A stretch of 64,000 bases of DNA from assembly GCA_964632305.1 (NCBI GenBank), contig CAZWBR010000002.1:1-64000 (forward strand), written 5' to 3'. Below the pieces are notes generated by a model, which saw only the letters and a list, made by a program, of their open reading frames with translations, was not told the DNA's origin and did not search any database. Every line of letters starts with the position of its first letter. Within the stretch, counting starts at the first letter, position 1. This document shows positions 36,408 through 46,017 of the stretch, one piece after another. Source of the DNA: CAZWBR01 sp964632305. Its GTDB lineage: Bacteria > Bacteroidota > Bacteroidia > Bacteroidales > Prolixibacteraceae. Position numbers and translations under genes: made by a program.

Positions 36408-37322
36408 GTGGAAGAATATCTCAACATAACAGATGTTAACATCGCGGTAGTAAAGGATAAATCGCAATGGCGCGACCTGCGCAACAAGATTTTCTTTGGG
36501 ATAGTGGTACTACTTTCACTGATCACTATTTCTCCGATTATTCTGATCGTCTGGAAACTATTAAAAGAAGGGTACAAACAGATCAACTTTGACTTCTTTT
36601 CAAAAGTAGCCCCCGATACCCTGAAGGCAATGACGGCAGTCAATAATGGCGAGATCATTCCTGGAGGAATTGCCAACGGAATCACCGGCACTCTTTTTAT
36701 GGTTTTTATGGCAGCACTGATCGCCATTCCAATCAGCATTTTGATCGGAATATTCCTCTACGAACATCAACAGAGCAAATATGCTTCCCTGATCCGAAAT
36801 CTGACCGATATTCTTCAGGGGGTTCCATCAATTGTTCTTGGGTTGATTGCTTATATTTGGATCGTAAAAGGAGTGACTCAAGGGTTTTCAGCTTTAGCAG
36901 GAAGTGTGGCATTGTCTATAATGATGCTTCCACTGATTATCCGTTCAACGGAAGAGACCATGAAAATGATCCCGGTGAGCATCAAGGAAGCCGGCGCTGC
37001 TTTGGGAGTCCCCTACTATAAGATTATTCTACGGGTAATGATCCCATCCGGATTCAGCGGTCTGATGACTGGAATCCTATTGTCGATTTCAAGGGTCTTG
37101 GGGGAGACCGCACCTTTGATGCTTACAACATTGGGAAGTACATCGATCAATTGGGACATCACTGAACCAACAAGCGCAGTACCACTGCTGATCTGGGAAT
37201 TTTACAATAATCCCAATATGGTTCAATTAGTTTGGAGCTCCTCCCTCTTCCTGATGGGATTTGTCCTGACTTTAAATATTATTGCTAAAAGAGTATCCTC
37301 AAAATTCGGTTCTCATCACTAA
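36408..37322 (+). CDS. pstA: Phosphate ABC transporter permease PstA
   Basis: The 304-residue permease has six membrane segments and the coupling loop IKEAGAALGVPYYKIILRVMIPSGFSG. DILQGVPSIVLGLIAYIW matches the PstA family. The start is GTG at 36408, 13 nt after pstC, so the two are co-translated. Its N-terminal cytoplasmic tail of about 25 residues is somewhat longer than usual. It pairs with PstC in the phosphate importer. Confidence 0.95.
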   Translation: MEEYLNITDVNIAVVKDKSQWRDLRNKIFFGIVVLLSLITISPIILIVWKLLKEGYKQINFDFFSKVAPDTLKAMTAVNNGEIIPGGIANGITGTLFMVFMAALIAIPISILIGIFLYEHQQSKYASLIRNLTDILQGVPSIVLGLIAYIWIVKGVTQGFSALAGSVALSIMMLPLIIRSTEETMKMIPVSIKEAGAALGVPYYKIILRVMIPSGFSGLMTGILLSISRVLGETAPLMLTTLGSTSINWDITEPTSAVPLLIWEFYNNPNMVQLVWSSSLFLMGFVLTLNIIAKRVSSKFGSHH

Positions 37323-37359
37323 AAGTAAAGCATCATTGATATAATCATCAAAAAAAGCA

Positions 37360-38142
37360 ATGACTGAAAATACGTTACAAATAGCAAGCCCGGTACTTTC
37401 GATCCGCGACCTTTCGATCGCCTACAACAAAGATAAATTTGCAGTAAAGAATGTTACAGCTGATGTGAAGCGTCATGCCATTACCGCAATAATGGGCCCT
37501 TCGGGCTGCGGTAAAAGTACCTTGCTAAGAGCAATCAACCGAATGCATGAGCTTTATCCAAATATCGTTACCCAAGGAAGCGTTCTTCTGAATGGGGATG
37601 ATATTTTCAAAATGTCGACCACCTCCTTACGCAGAAAAATAGGGATGGTTTTTCAACGCCCTAATCCATTCCCCACAATGAGTATTTACGATAACGTCAT
37701 TGCTGGTTATAAACTAAACGGACACCGGCTCAAAAATTCCGAAAAAGATGAAATAGTTGAAAAATCGCTTTGCGATGTCGGACTTTTTGACGAAGTGAAA
37801 GACTCGCTAAACAAAAAGGGCACTTTCCTTTCGGGGGGACAGCAACAACGGCTCTGTATTGCCAGAGCCCTGGCCTTTAAACCAGAGGTAATTCTGATGG
37901 ATGAACCTACGTCGGCTCTTGACCCGCTCTCTACAGCAAGAATCGAAGATTTGCTGGTAGAATTAAAGAAAAACTATACAATCGTTCTGGTAACTCATAA
38001 CATGTCACAGGCTGCCCGTATTTCGGACAATGCCATGTTCATGTACCTGGGCGATTTGGTTGAATACGATAAAACGAAGAACATGTTCACCAATCCGAAA
38101 GACTCTCGCACAGAAGGATACCTGACCGGCAAATTTGGATGA
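37360..38142 (+). CDS. pstB: Phosphate ABC transporter ATP-binding protein PstB
   Basis: The 260-residue ATPase drives phosphate import. It has Walker A GPSGCGKST, PstB-type VFQRPNPFPTMSIYDNV after the Q-loop, signature LSGGQQQRL, Walker B VILMDEPTSALDP and switch His in VTHNMSQAARIS. The C-terminus (GDLVEYDKTKNMFTNP) is family-typical. It follows pstA by 37 nt. Confidence 0.97.
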   Translation: MTENTLQIASPVLSIRDLSIAYNKDKFAVKNVTADVKRHAITAIMGPSGCGKSTLLRAINRMHELYPNIVTQGSVLLNGDDIFKMSTTSLRRKIGMVFQRPNPFPTMSIYDNVIAGYKLNGHRLKNSEKDEIVEKSLCDVGLFDEVKDSLNKKGTFLSGGQQQRLCIARALAFKPEVILMDEPTSALDPLSTARIEDLLVELKKNYTIVLVTHNMSQAARISDNAMFMYLGDLVEYDKTKNMFTNPKDSRTEGYLTGKFG

Positions 38143-38247
38143 TGAATCAGATATATTCCATGCAGCAATATCCGATTGTCCAAAAAAACAACAAATGACC
38201 TTTCAGTAAAAAAAGTTACTATAATAAAACTAAAAATCTCTGGAATC

Positions 38248-38943
38248 ATGAATATCAAAAAGGAAAGCGCCATTCAGGATATCATCGAAAAATTCGGTGA
38301 TTATGCTGATCTGATCCTGCACCAACTTTCATTGTTGGAAAAAGTTTTCAGTACTGGCTCTGCAGACATTCCTCCCGAACTGATTGCTGAAATCAAGAAA
38401 AACGAGGAGCAATCCGATAAGTTTGATATCAGGTTAAGCGAAAAAATCATCAATACAATTGTGCTGCAAAAGCCTGTTGCCTCTGATTTGCGAAAATTGA
38501 TCGCCTGTTACCAGATCGTGATGAACCTGGAAAGAATAGCCGATTTGGTGACCAATATTGTCAATTTCATCCCGAAGATCAAAGATGTGGAAACCTACAA
38601 CAAATTGACGGATGTTATTTACAACATGTTAATCGTAACCGTAAATATGGTCCAAAAATCGATCCTCTCGTTTATCAATAACGATAAGGAATTTGCCATT
38701 TGGACCATTAAAACCGATTCGATTGTTGATGAAATGAACCATAAACTGGTTAAAAAAGCCATCACTAAAAGTAAATTGCCTGAAGAGACACAGCAGCTTC
38801 TGCTCAGTTTCATTAATATTAACAGCATCATCTCGAACATAGAACGGATTGCCGACCATGCCACCAACGTGGCCGAGGCCTCAATCTATGCGATGGAAGG
38901 TACTGACATTCGTCACCAGAATCTTGATAACGATAATAAATAA
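38248..38943 (+). CDS. phoU: Phosphate signalling regulator PhoU
   Basis: The 231-residue helical protein has the two-fold PhoU repeat. Each half carries a metal-binding-type motif: NLERIADLVTNIVNF in the first and NIERIADHATNVAEA in the second. PhoU links the Pst transporter to the PhoR kinase and keeps the Pho response off when phosphate is sufficient. I preferred the ATG at 38248, which gives the usual length, over an upstream TTG at 38176. It lies about 105 nt after pstB and before phoB. Confidence 0.93.
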   Translation: MNIKKESAIQDIIEKFGDYADLILHQLSLLEKVFSTGSADIPPELIAEIKKNEEQSDKFDIRLSEKIINTIVLQKPVASDLRKLIACYQIVMNLERIADLVTNIVNFIPKIKDVETYNKLTDVIYNMLIVTVNMVQKSILSFINNDKEFAIWTIKTDSIVDEMNHKLVKKAITKSKLPEETQQLLLSFININSIISNIERIADHATNVAEASIYAMEGTDIRHQNLDNDNK

Positions 38944-38989
38944 TCATTATCTTTCAGATGACATCACTTTAAAACCTTAATAACTCACT

Positions 38990-39676
38990 ATGAAAGATAA
39001 CCACCGAATATTGGTAGTAGAAGATGAGGAAGACTTGTGTGAAATTCTGCAATTCAATCTTGAAAGTGAAGGGCACTCGGTGGATACTGCACATTCAGCC
39101 GAGGATGCACTGAAAAAAAACCTCTCCGGTTATGACCTCTTTTTGCTCGACGTGATGATGGGTAAAATGTCAGGCTTCAATCTTGCCCAAAAAATCAGAA
39201 AAGAACTGAAACTGGAAATCCCGATCATTTTTCTCACAGCCCGAAACTCTGAAAACGATCTATTAACCGGTTTCAATATCGGAGCCGATGATTATATTGC
39301 CAAACCCTTCTCAATCCGGGAACTTCAAGCCAGGGTTAAAACAGTTCTGAAACGGACCCAGAAGGGCCGGGAGACTGACGATAGTCCTTTACTTGCGATT
39401 GGAGAGATCAAAATTGACAATGTTGCCAAAAGGTTGATCATTGGTGAAAAAAAGATTGAACTAACCAGAAAAGAGTTTGAGATTTTATCCTTACTGGCCA
39501 AAAATCCCGGAAGAATATTCTCAAGGGAAGAGATACTGGACCGAATTTGGGCTAATGATGTCATTGTAACCGACCGCACAGTCGATGTGAACATGACCCG
39601 ACTCCGAAAGAAACTAGAAGATTACAGCAGCTATGTCCGAAATAAACCTGGATATGGCTATTACTTTGAAATATAA
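38990..39676 (+). CDS. PhoB-like OmpR-family response regulator
   Basis: The 228-residue protein has an N-terminal receiver domain (acidic pocket VEDEED, phosphoacceptor Asp54 in LFLLDVMMG, Thr in FLTARN, Lys in AKPF) and a C-terminal OmpR/PhoB winged helix (FEILSLLAKNPGRIFSREEIL, TVDVNMTRLRKKL). Given its place after pstSCAB-phoU, it very probably activates the Pho-box promoters at 33222 and 34354. The next gene encodes its sensor kinase. Confidence 0.92.
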   Translation: MKDNHRILVVEDEEDLCEILQFNLESEGHSVDTAHSAEDALKKNLSGYDLFLLDVMMGKMSGFNLAQKIRKELKLEIPIIFLTARNSENDLLTGFNIGADDYIAKPFSIRELQARVKTVLKRTQKGRETDDSPLLAIGEIKIDNVAKRLIIGEKKIELTRKEFEILSLLAKNPGRIFSREEILDRIWANDVIVTDRTVDVNMTRLRKKLEDYSSYVRNKPGYGYYFEI

Positions 39677-39695
39677 CAAATTAATAAACCAGCAT

Positions 39696-41465
39696 ATGAT
39701 CATCGAGAGAAAAACCATCAAGTGGAAACTGTTTATCTATTATTTCCTGCTGTTTGCCATCTTTACTTTTTCCATCCTGGTTTATCAAAACCATCGTGAG
39801 AAACAGTTCCGTATAGCTCAACTGGAAAACACCCTCTATGAATATACCGACATTACGGCCAGATATATTTCGAAATATAATCTGACCAGTAACCATAACT
39901 TTCAGCTTCTCGATTCGATCAAGGTATTGGTACCTCCATCAAAAATAAGGGTTACAGTTTTTGATATAGATGGCAATGTTCTCTACGATAATTCGGTAGA
40001 TGCTTACACGAAAATGGAAAACCATAAGGGGCGTCCTGAATATCAAAAGGCCCGTTACGGTGAATCAGGCTATAATATTCGCCACTCATCGACCACAAAT
40101 GAGGATTACTTCTATTACGCCCGCTCCTATAATGGCTTAATTATAAGATCAGCCGTCGTTTATAATGTTGAAATCCGAAATTTCCTGAAAATTGAACGGG
40201 TATTTATCGTCTATTTCATCTTGCTTTTTATCATATTCGGTATTGGATTACTTATTATCGCCAACCGTTTAGGTGACTCTATCTCTAAATTAAAAGATTT
40301 TGCCGTGAAAGTCCGGCAAGGAGAGTCAATCGATAATGATATGGAGTTTTCCAACGATGAGTTAGGAATAATTAGTCAGGAGATATCCTCCCTTTTCGAA
40401 CAATCCCGTAAAGCAAAAGCCGATCTTATACAGGAAAAAGAGAAGCTGATTAGCCACCTCTATGTTTTGAAAGAGGGTGTCGCCTTCTTTTCAGCCCAGA
40501 AAAAGGTGATTCTGAACAACAGCCATTTCGTTTTCTATATTAATATCCTTTCAGAAGAATCGACCATCTCTGTTGAGAAAATATTCCATCTGGAAGAGTT
40601 TAAAGGAATTCGGGATTTCATAGATAAAATAATCTCATCAAATACCGTCTACCTGCCCAGCGAGCTTCCCAGAATGGAATATTCGGTTCAAAAAGATGGA
40701 TTTCACTTTCTTGTGCAATGTATTATTTTTCAAGACAAAAGCTTTGAGATTCTTATTACGGACAACACCCAGTTAGTCAAGCGAAGTATCATGAAACAGC
40801 AAATGACCTCAAACATTGCCCATGAATTAAAAACGCCGATATCTTCCGTAAAGGGTTATCTCGAGACAGTATTGAACAACCCTGAACTCGATACTCGCAA
40901 ACAACAGTATTTTGTAGAAAAAGCTTATAATCAAGCCGAAAGACTAACGCAGCTTGTTAATGACATCGCGTTATTGAATAAGATTGAGGAGTCTTCTGAA
41001 CTTTATTCTCGTGAAAAAGTTGAAGTGAAAAAATTGGTAGATGAAGTTGTTGAAAGTTTCAGCGATATCATCCGGAATAAATCCATATCTATTGAATCAT
41101 CCATCGAAGACCATGTCACTGTCATCGCCAACTATTCTTTGGTCTTTTCAGTCTTCCGTAATCTTATGGAAAACTCCCTCAACTACGGCGGAGAAAATAT
41201 CATCATCAGCATTTCACATTACCACGAGGACACCAACTTTCATTACTTCTCTTTCTCTGATAATGGCCCTGGGGTTGCAGAAGAACATCTACCTCGTCTC
41301 TTCGAACGATTTTATCGTGTCGATTCCGGACGTTCGCGAAAACAAGGAGGGACCGGGCTCGGACTGGCTATCGTAAAAAACGCGGTGATCAGTTTCAAAG
41401 GGGAAATATCAGCCAGAAAAAGAAAAGGTGGTGGTCTGGAATTTCTGTTCTCTCTGCCCAAATAA
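39696..41465 (+). CDS. PhoR-like sensor histidine kinase
   Basis: The 589-residue membrane kinase has TM1 (about residues 11-30), a periplasmic sensor of about 125 residues, TM2 (about 165-185), a HAMP-like linker and a PAS-like region. Next come the HisKA domain with His376 in HELKTPISS and a HATPase domain with an N-box (NLMENSLNYGG), DNGPGV and GGTGLGLAIVK. I chose the ATG at 39696, 19 nt after phoB. An ATG at 39633 would overlap phoB and add 21 residues. It should phosphorylate the adjacent regulator when phosphate is low. Confidence 0.92.
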   Translation: MIIERKTIKWKLFIYYFLLFAIFTFSILVYQNHREKQFRIAQLENTLYEYTDITARYISKYNLTSNHNFQLLDSIKVLVPPSKIRVTVFDIDGNVLYDNSVDAYTKMENHKGRPEYQKARYGESGYNIRHSSTTNEDYFYYARSYNGLIIRSAVVYNVEIRNFLKIERVFIVYFILLFIIFGIGLLIIANRLGDSISKLKDFAVKVRQGESIDNDMEFSNDELGIISQEISSLFEQSRKAKADLIQEKEKLISHLYVLKEGVAFFSAQKKVILNNSHFVFYINILSEESTISVEKIFHLEEFKGIRDFIDKIISSNTVYLPSELPRMEYSVQKDGFHFLVQCIIFQDKSFEILITDNTQLVKRSIMKQQMTSNIAHELKTPISSVKGYLETVLNNPELDTRKQQYFVEKAYNQAERLTQLVNDIALLNKIEESSELYSREKVEVKKLVDEVVESFSDIIRNKSISIESSIEDHVTVIANYSLVFSVFRNLMENSLNYGGENIIISISHYHEDTNFHYFSFSDNGPGVAEEHLPRLFERFYRVDSGRSRKQGGTGLGLAIVKNAVISFKGEISARKRKGGGLEFLFSLPK

Positions 41466-41504
41466 CATGAATCAGTAACACGTTTAGATATCCGATTTTT
41501 CCTC

Positions 41505-41512
41505 TATTTTTG
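41505..41512 (+). promoter_or_regulatory. -7 box (TATTTTTG) of the APS reductase gene
   Basis: TATTTTTG fits TAnnTTTG, with TTTA 18 nt upstream (41483-41486). The implied leader is about 20 nt. Confidence 0.5.
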
Positions 41513-41540
41513 TGATCAGTATAATTACAAAATCTTTGTG

Positions 41541-42242
41541 ATGAAGGAAAAAATTGAAATACTAAACCATCAGTTTGAGAGTGCATCTCCCGAGGAATTG
41601 CTGGAATATTTTCTTGGAGAGTATAATGGGACGATTGCTCTCTCAAGTAGTCTGAGCATTGAGGATCAGGCTCTCACTCATATGGTTTGTAAATTTGGCA
41701 ATGCCCCAAAAATTTTCACTCTCGATACCGGACGCCTTTTCCCGGAAACCTATGATCTGATCCATCGCACCAGTCAAAAATACGGTATCAAATTACAGGT
41801 CTATTTCCCCGACTCGCAAAAGGTAGAGGAAATGGTCAATACAAAAGGAATTAATCTCTTTTACGAGAGTATCGAAAACAGGAAACAATGTTGCAATATC
41901 CGTAAGTTAGAGCCTCTCAAAAGAGCGTTCAAGGGTTTGGACGTTTGGATCTGCGGCCTTCGACGTGAACAATCCATTACCCGTAATTCCATGCAAAAGG
42001 TTGAATGGGATGAAACAAACGGACTCATCAAACTGAATCCGTTAATTGACTGGAGCGAGTCCCAGGTCTGGGCCTATATCAAAGAGAATAAAATCCCCTA
42101 CAATCCTTTGCACGACAAAGGGTTTCCCAGTATTGGCTGTCAACCTTGCACCCGTGCAATAATGCCTGGCGAAGATATCCGTGCCGGCCGCTGGTGGTGG
42201 GAAAATCCCGATACGAAAGAATGTGGATTGCACAAAAAATAA
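41541..42242 (+). CDS. cysH: Assimilatory adenylylsulfate (APS) reductase
   Basis: The 233-residue protein belongs to the CysH/PAPS-reductase family of the ATP-pyrophosphatase fold (SSSLSIEDQALTHM, FTLDTGRLFPETYDL). It carries the two cysteine pairs that bind a [4Fe-4S] cluster, CC in KQCCNIRK and CxxC in GCQPC. These mark the APS-reducing type rather than the cluster-free PAPS type. The C-terminal catalytic Cys lies in ECGLH. It reduces APS to sulfite and AMP with thioredoxin. I used the ATG at 41541. No other sulfate-assimilation genes are in view. It converges on fabI. Confidence 0.93.
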   Translation: MKEKIEILNHQFESASPEELLEYFLGEYNGTIALSSSLSIEDQALTHMVCKFGNAPKIFTLDTGRLFPETYDLIHRTSQKYGIKLQVYFPDSQKVEEMVNTKGINLFYESIENRKQCCNIRKLEPLKRAFKGLDVWICGLRREQSITRNSMQKVEWDETNGLIKLNPLIDWSESQVWAYIKENKIPYNPLHDKGFPSIGCQPCTRAIMPGEDIRAGRWWWENPDTKECGLHKK

Positions 42243-42243
42243 C

Positions 42244-42275
42244 AAAAAAGCCGGAGACTATTCCCCGGCTTTTTC
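42244..42275. terminator. Bidirectional terminator between cysH and fabI
   Basis: AAAAAAGCCGG and CCGGCTTTTT form a symmetrical hairpin with T runs in both directions, placed between the two convergent stop codons. Confidence 0.85.
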
Positions 42276-42283
42276 TATGATTA

Positions 42284-43138
42284 TTAATCGTATTGGTGAT
42301 TCGGATCCTGTTCCTCTTCACAGCCCCCGCGCGTGTATTGCTCCATCGCCCGGACACTCATCCCCATCGATGAGAAACCGCCGTCATGGAACAAATTCTG
42401 CATGGTAACCTTACGGGTAAGATCAGAGAACATTACTATACAGTAGTCGGCACACTCATCGGCAGTGGCATTTCCAAGAGGAGATAACCTTTCAGAAAAA
42501 TCAAGCAGGTTGCCGAACATTTTGATCCCGTTCCCTGCTGTAGTAGGGGTTGGAGATTGTGATATCGTGTTGACCCTTACGCTGCGTTCACGACCGTAAA
42601 TATATCCGAAGCTGCGGGCAATCGATTCAAGCAATGCCTTGGCATCAGCCATGTCATTATACCCATAAAAAGTCCTTTGGGCCGCAACATACGACAATGC
42701 TAATACTGATCCCCATTCGTTAATGGCATCCAGCTTACGGGCTGTCTGCAAAACCTTATGAAACGAAATAGCCGAAACATCCAGCGTTTTAGTTAGAAAA
42801 TCATAATCCAGATCACTGTAATGACGGCCTTTCCTGACATTGGGAGACATCCCGATGGAATGAAGCACAAAATCAATCTTTCCACCCAAAACCTCCATGG
42901 AACGGGTGAATAGAATTTCCAAATCATCAAGATTCGAAGCATCAGCCGGAATAATTTCAGCCTTGCATTTCTCAGCCAATAAATGGGTATCTCCCATCCG
43001 TAGGGCAAAAGGAACATTGGTTAAGGTGAAAGTAGCCCCTTCTTCATAAGCTCTTTCTGCCACTTTCCACGCTATCGAATTTTCATTCAATGCTCCAAAA
43101 ATGATCCCTCTTTTGCCTTTTAATAGATTGTATGACAT
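42284..43138 (-). CDS. fabI: Enoyl-[acyl-carrier-protein] reductase (NADH), FabI
   Basis: The 284-residue short-chain dehydrogenase carries FabI features: N-terminal GKRGIIFGALNENSIAW (dinucleotide-binding loop), LHSIG, and the catalytic Tyr-x6-Lys in GYNDMADAKALLES. VRVNTISQSPTPTTA matches the flexible substrate-binding region. It reduces the enoyl-ACP double bond in the last step of each fatty-acid elongation cycle. The C-terminal tail is rich in acidic residues and slightly longer than in E. coli. It is a single gene with a -7 box upstream and a shared terminator. Confidence 0.95.
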   Translation of the reverse strand: MSYNLLKGKRGIIFGALNENSIAWKVAERAYEEGATFTLTNVPFALRMGDTHLLAEKCKAEIIPADASNLDDLEILFTRSMEVLGGKIDFVLHSIGMSPNVRKGRHYSDLDYDFLTKTLDVSAISFHKVLQTARKLDAINEWGSVLALSYVAAQRTFYGYNDMADAKALLESIARSFGYIYGRERSVRVNTISQSPTPTTAGNGIKMFGNLLDFSERLSPLGNATADECADYCIVMFSDLTRKVTMQNLFHDGGFSSMGMSVRAMEQYTRGGCEEEQDPNHQYD

Positions 43139-43185
43139 ACTGTTTTATTTTAATCGGGATTATTAGGGCCCGAAATTTGAACGCA

Positions 43186-43193
43186 CAAAAATA
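43186..43193 (-). promoter_or_regulatory. -7 box (TATTTTTG) of fabI
   Basis: On the minus strand TATTTTTG lies about 48 nt before the fabI ATG. No matching TTTG was found at 19-21 nt upstream. Confidence 0.45.
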
Positions 43194-43402
43194 GAAAAGT
43201 TAAGTATCTCAAGATTTAAGAAATGATTAATTGTTGTCTATAACCACCTTTTACCCTTTTTTGTTCGCCAAAAAACACGAAAATTCCAACTATTCAGGTT
43301 GATTGTTCCAATTCTGCTCTTTTATCCCAATGACAGAGCTGTCCTATCGACCGCCCATACGATCATTAAGTAACCCTATCCCCTGTCCGTCAGACTCTTT
43401 CC

Positions 43403-45055
43403 CTACTTCAGCAACTCCTCGGCATTCATGATCGCGGCCTTGGTAATGTTTTCCCCGCTAAGCATCTTGGCTAACTCGTCAACACGCTCCGCCTTAGTTA
43501 AAAGTCGCAGATGGGTAATTGTTTCCAATTCTGTATCAAATTTATAGACCAAATAATGATGATCGCCTTTCGCGGCTATCTGAGGAAGGTGAGTAATGTT
43601 GATCACCTGCATATCTTCAGAAATATCTTTGAGGATGACACCCATCTTATCCGCAATCTCGCCTGAAATCCCGGTATCAATCTCATCAAAGATGATGGTT
43701 GGTAAAGCTTTCGATTTCGATATTAAGGCCTTTATTGACAGCATCAGCCTCGACATCTCACCCCCGGAGGCCACTTTCGAAATATCACAGGGGACCCCGT
43801 TTTTATTGGCAGAAAAAAGAAAATTTATCTGGTTAAAACCACCTGGGCTTAAGGCTTCCTTCACTAAAATCTCAACTTTAAACTGCGAATTAGGCATCCC
43901 TAATTGGTTCAATTGTCCTTTGACTCTTGATTCAATCATCTCAACAACTGCCATCCGTGCATCCGATAGCCTTATCGCGAGGGCTGTTGCCTCCTCTTCC
44001 TTCTGTTGCAACAATCCCTTTAACGCTGCAACCTCCCCGTCATTAGTGGAAACGGCCTCGATGGATGCTGCAAAACTGTCGCGCAGGCTAATTAACTCAC
44101 CAACACTGCCTACCCGGTGCTTTTGCTGAAGAGAATAGATCAAATCAAGCCTTTCACTGACCAGGGTAATTCGGGAAGGATCAAACTCAACCTTTTCGCT
44201 GATAGTGTCTACCTCAAAACTAATATCCTTGATCTCAACATAAACCGAATTCAGCCTTTGCTTCAACTCCTCCCCTTCCGGAAAATAAACCGCTAAACGG
44301 TTAATTTGATTCAGCGACTCTTTTATCCGAACCAGGACACTCTCCTCCTCACCATTCATCAAATCACTGACTAAAGACAACCCGGTTTTAATCTCTTCAG
44401 CATGATTAAGCATCTTTAGTTCCTGCTCCAATTCTTCCTGCTCATTATCCACCAAATTGGCGCTCTTCAACTGATCATACTGAAACTGGAAATAATCAAG
44501 ATCGGCCCTTAATTTAGCAGCTTTCTCCTCCGCTTCCTTTAATCGGGATATCAGTTGACGAAATTCATTGTAAATCTGTTTATACTCTGCCAACAAGGCA
44601 TTGTTCCCGGCGCAATTATCAACCACCATCAACTGAAAATGCTGATTGTTCAGGTCAAGATTTTGATGCTGCGAGTGTATGTCGATCAACCGGAACCCTA
44701 TTTCCTGCAATGCCTTTAAAGTGACGGGGGTATCGTTGATAAATGCCCTGCTTTTCCCGTTGGGCAAAATCTCCCGCCTGAAAATTGCCTGAGAATCGTA
44801 ATCAAGATCGTTCAATTCAAAAAGATCCTCCAGCCCATATCCACTTATGTTGAAGACAGCCTCTACCACACATTTTTTTTCGCTGTCCCTGAAAATAGTA
44901 AAATCAGCCCGCTGACCCAATATCAGCGATAAAGCTCCAAGTAAGATGGATTTTCCCGCCCCGGTCTCCCCAGTGATTATGGTAAAACCGGAACTCAGAT
45001 CTACATCCAACTCCCTGATCAAGGCATAATTTTGAATACGTAAACGTGTCAGCAT
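43403..45055 (-). CDS. recN: DNA repair protein RecN
   Basis: This 550-residue SMC-like ATPase has Walker A GETGAGKS near the N-terminus (after LRIQNYALIRELDVDL), IDIHSQHQN, a long central coiled coil (about residues 155-370) and a C-terminal half with signature ASGGEMSRLMLSIK and Walker B TIIFDEIDTGISGE. RecN tethers broken DNA ends during double-strand-break repair. It is the last gene of the bamD-rpoZ-coaBC-porD-recN block, 22 nt after porD. Confidence 0.96.
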   Translation of the reverse strand: MLTRLRIQNYALIRELDVDLSSGFTIITGETGAGKSILLGALSLILGQRADFTIFRDSEKKCVVEAVFNISGYGLEDLFELNDLDYDSQAIFRREILPNGKSRAFINDTPVTLKALQEIGFRLIDIHSQHQNLDLNNQHFQLMVVDNCAGNNALLAEYKQIYNEFRQLISRLKEAEEKAAKLRADLDYFQFQYDQLKSANLVDNEQEELEQELKMLNHAEEIKTGLSLVSDLMNGEEESVLVRIKESLNQINRLAVYFPEGEELKQRLNSVYVEIKDISFEVDTISEKVEFDPSRITLVSERLDLIYSLQQKHRVGSVGELISLRDSFAASIEAVSTNDGEVAALKGLLQQKEEEATALAIRLSDARMAVVEMIESRVKGQLNQLGMPNSQFKVEILVKEALSPGGFNQINFLFSANKNGVPCDISKVASGGEMSRLMLSIKALISKSKALPTIIFDEIDTGISGEIADKMGVILKDISEDMQVINITHLPQIAAKGDHHYLVYKFDTELETITHLRLLTKAERVDELAKMLSGENITKAAIMNAEELLK

Positions 45056-45077
45056 TCAGGTAGAATTACAATAATTA

Positions 45078-45983
45078 CTAAAAAAGCTTCTGCTCCATTA
45101 TCTTTTCATATTTCCCCGAGTTGGAAGGATCGCATTCATTCAGAATGATCAGTACCCTGCTTTTCTCATCGGTCGTACCTTTTGAAAAAACATTGACAAT
45201 CTCATCCGCCTTGGCATCAAAAAAGAGCCGATTAACATAAGTATCAGGGCGGGAACGATAAACACGCTGCATATTCTTCAGTGATTCCGCTATTTCGGCC
45301 CTTCCCATATCCGGCTTATCCGCCATAATATCCAATCCTAAACGGTGATAACGGTAGATCAAATCCCTGAAAGGACTGTATCCTTTGTTCAACAGGTTCT
45401 CAACCAACCAAAAACGGTTATAATTCCCTTCAAAAGCCCGCCATCCCTTCTCCCTCGCATTTTGCGACCGGTTGACGATATCTCTCGCCTTTTGAAAATA
45501 ATTGGTCCCCCCCATGGGCGAATAGGAATCATAATCGAACCCCAGAATGATATAGGCATAATAGGCCAATATATTGGTCAAAGCATTGGTATTCGAGGCT
45601 TCATCGAACTCAAGAGGTTGAAACTCGACATAACGCACCTGGAAATTATCGTCTTTGATGTTCAATATCGGGCTCTCGTAGGAAGAGTTATAGATCGGAC
45701 GGGTCATCTGAACCTGAATAGAGCCTTTAAATTCATCCGCAGCCACCTGCTCGGTTAGCTGGATAAAAATATTGCACTCGATCCGCTCATCCATCGTATA
45801 TACATTATCCGTCCATTTACGGTTATTCATAAACTCGTAAATATCGGTCCGCATGGTCTGGTAAATTTCTTTGTAAGTCCCTTCAATTCGCGAACTGGAA
45901 ACACTTACATTACAACGCAACTCCTGCCCTCTGGCAATAGCGGCCGTAAACAGCAATACAAGGATGATTATTTCTTTTCGCAT
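45078..45983 (-). CDS. DUF4835 protein, type IX secretion PorD-like
   Basis: The 301-residue exported protein has a signal peptide (ending AAIARGQ) from the ATG at 45983; an upstream in-frame start would spoil the signal. It matches the DUF4835 family by pattern (LRCNVSVSSSRIEGTYKEIY, WTDNVYTMDERIECNIFI, LAYYAYIILGFDYDSYSPMGG). This family is annotated as PorD in Bacteroidota with a type IX secretion system. The coaBC-PorD-recN order is conserved in the phylum. This agrees with the T9SS cargo protein at 1-3848. Its molecular role is poorly defined. Confidence 0.85.
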   Translation of the reverse strand: MRKEIIILVLLFTAAIARGQELRCNVSVSSSRIEGTYKEIYQTMRTDIYEFMNNRKWTDNVYTMDERIECNIFIQLTEQVAADEFKGSIQVQMTRPIYNSSYESPILNIKDDNFQVRYVEFQPLEFDEASNTNALTNILAYYAYIILGFDYDSYSPMGGTNYFQKARDIVNRSQNAREKGWRAFEGNYNRFWLVENLLNKGYSPFRDLIYRYHRLGLDIMADKPDMGRAEIAESLKNMQRVYRSRPDTYVNRLFFDAKADEIVNVFSKGTTDEKSRVLIILNECDPSNSGKYEKIMEQKLF

Positions 45984-46017
45984 AAGCTTCCCGTTTAACT
46001 TCCTAAAAATAGACAAT

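Noticed and set aside
42244..42275. Small RNA gene between cysH and fabI
   Set aside because: The symmetrical hairpin with T runs on both sides is fully explained as a shared terminator.
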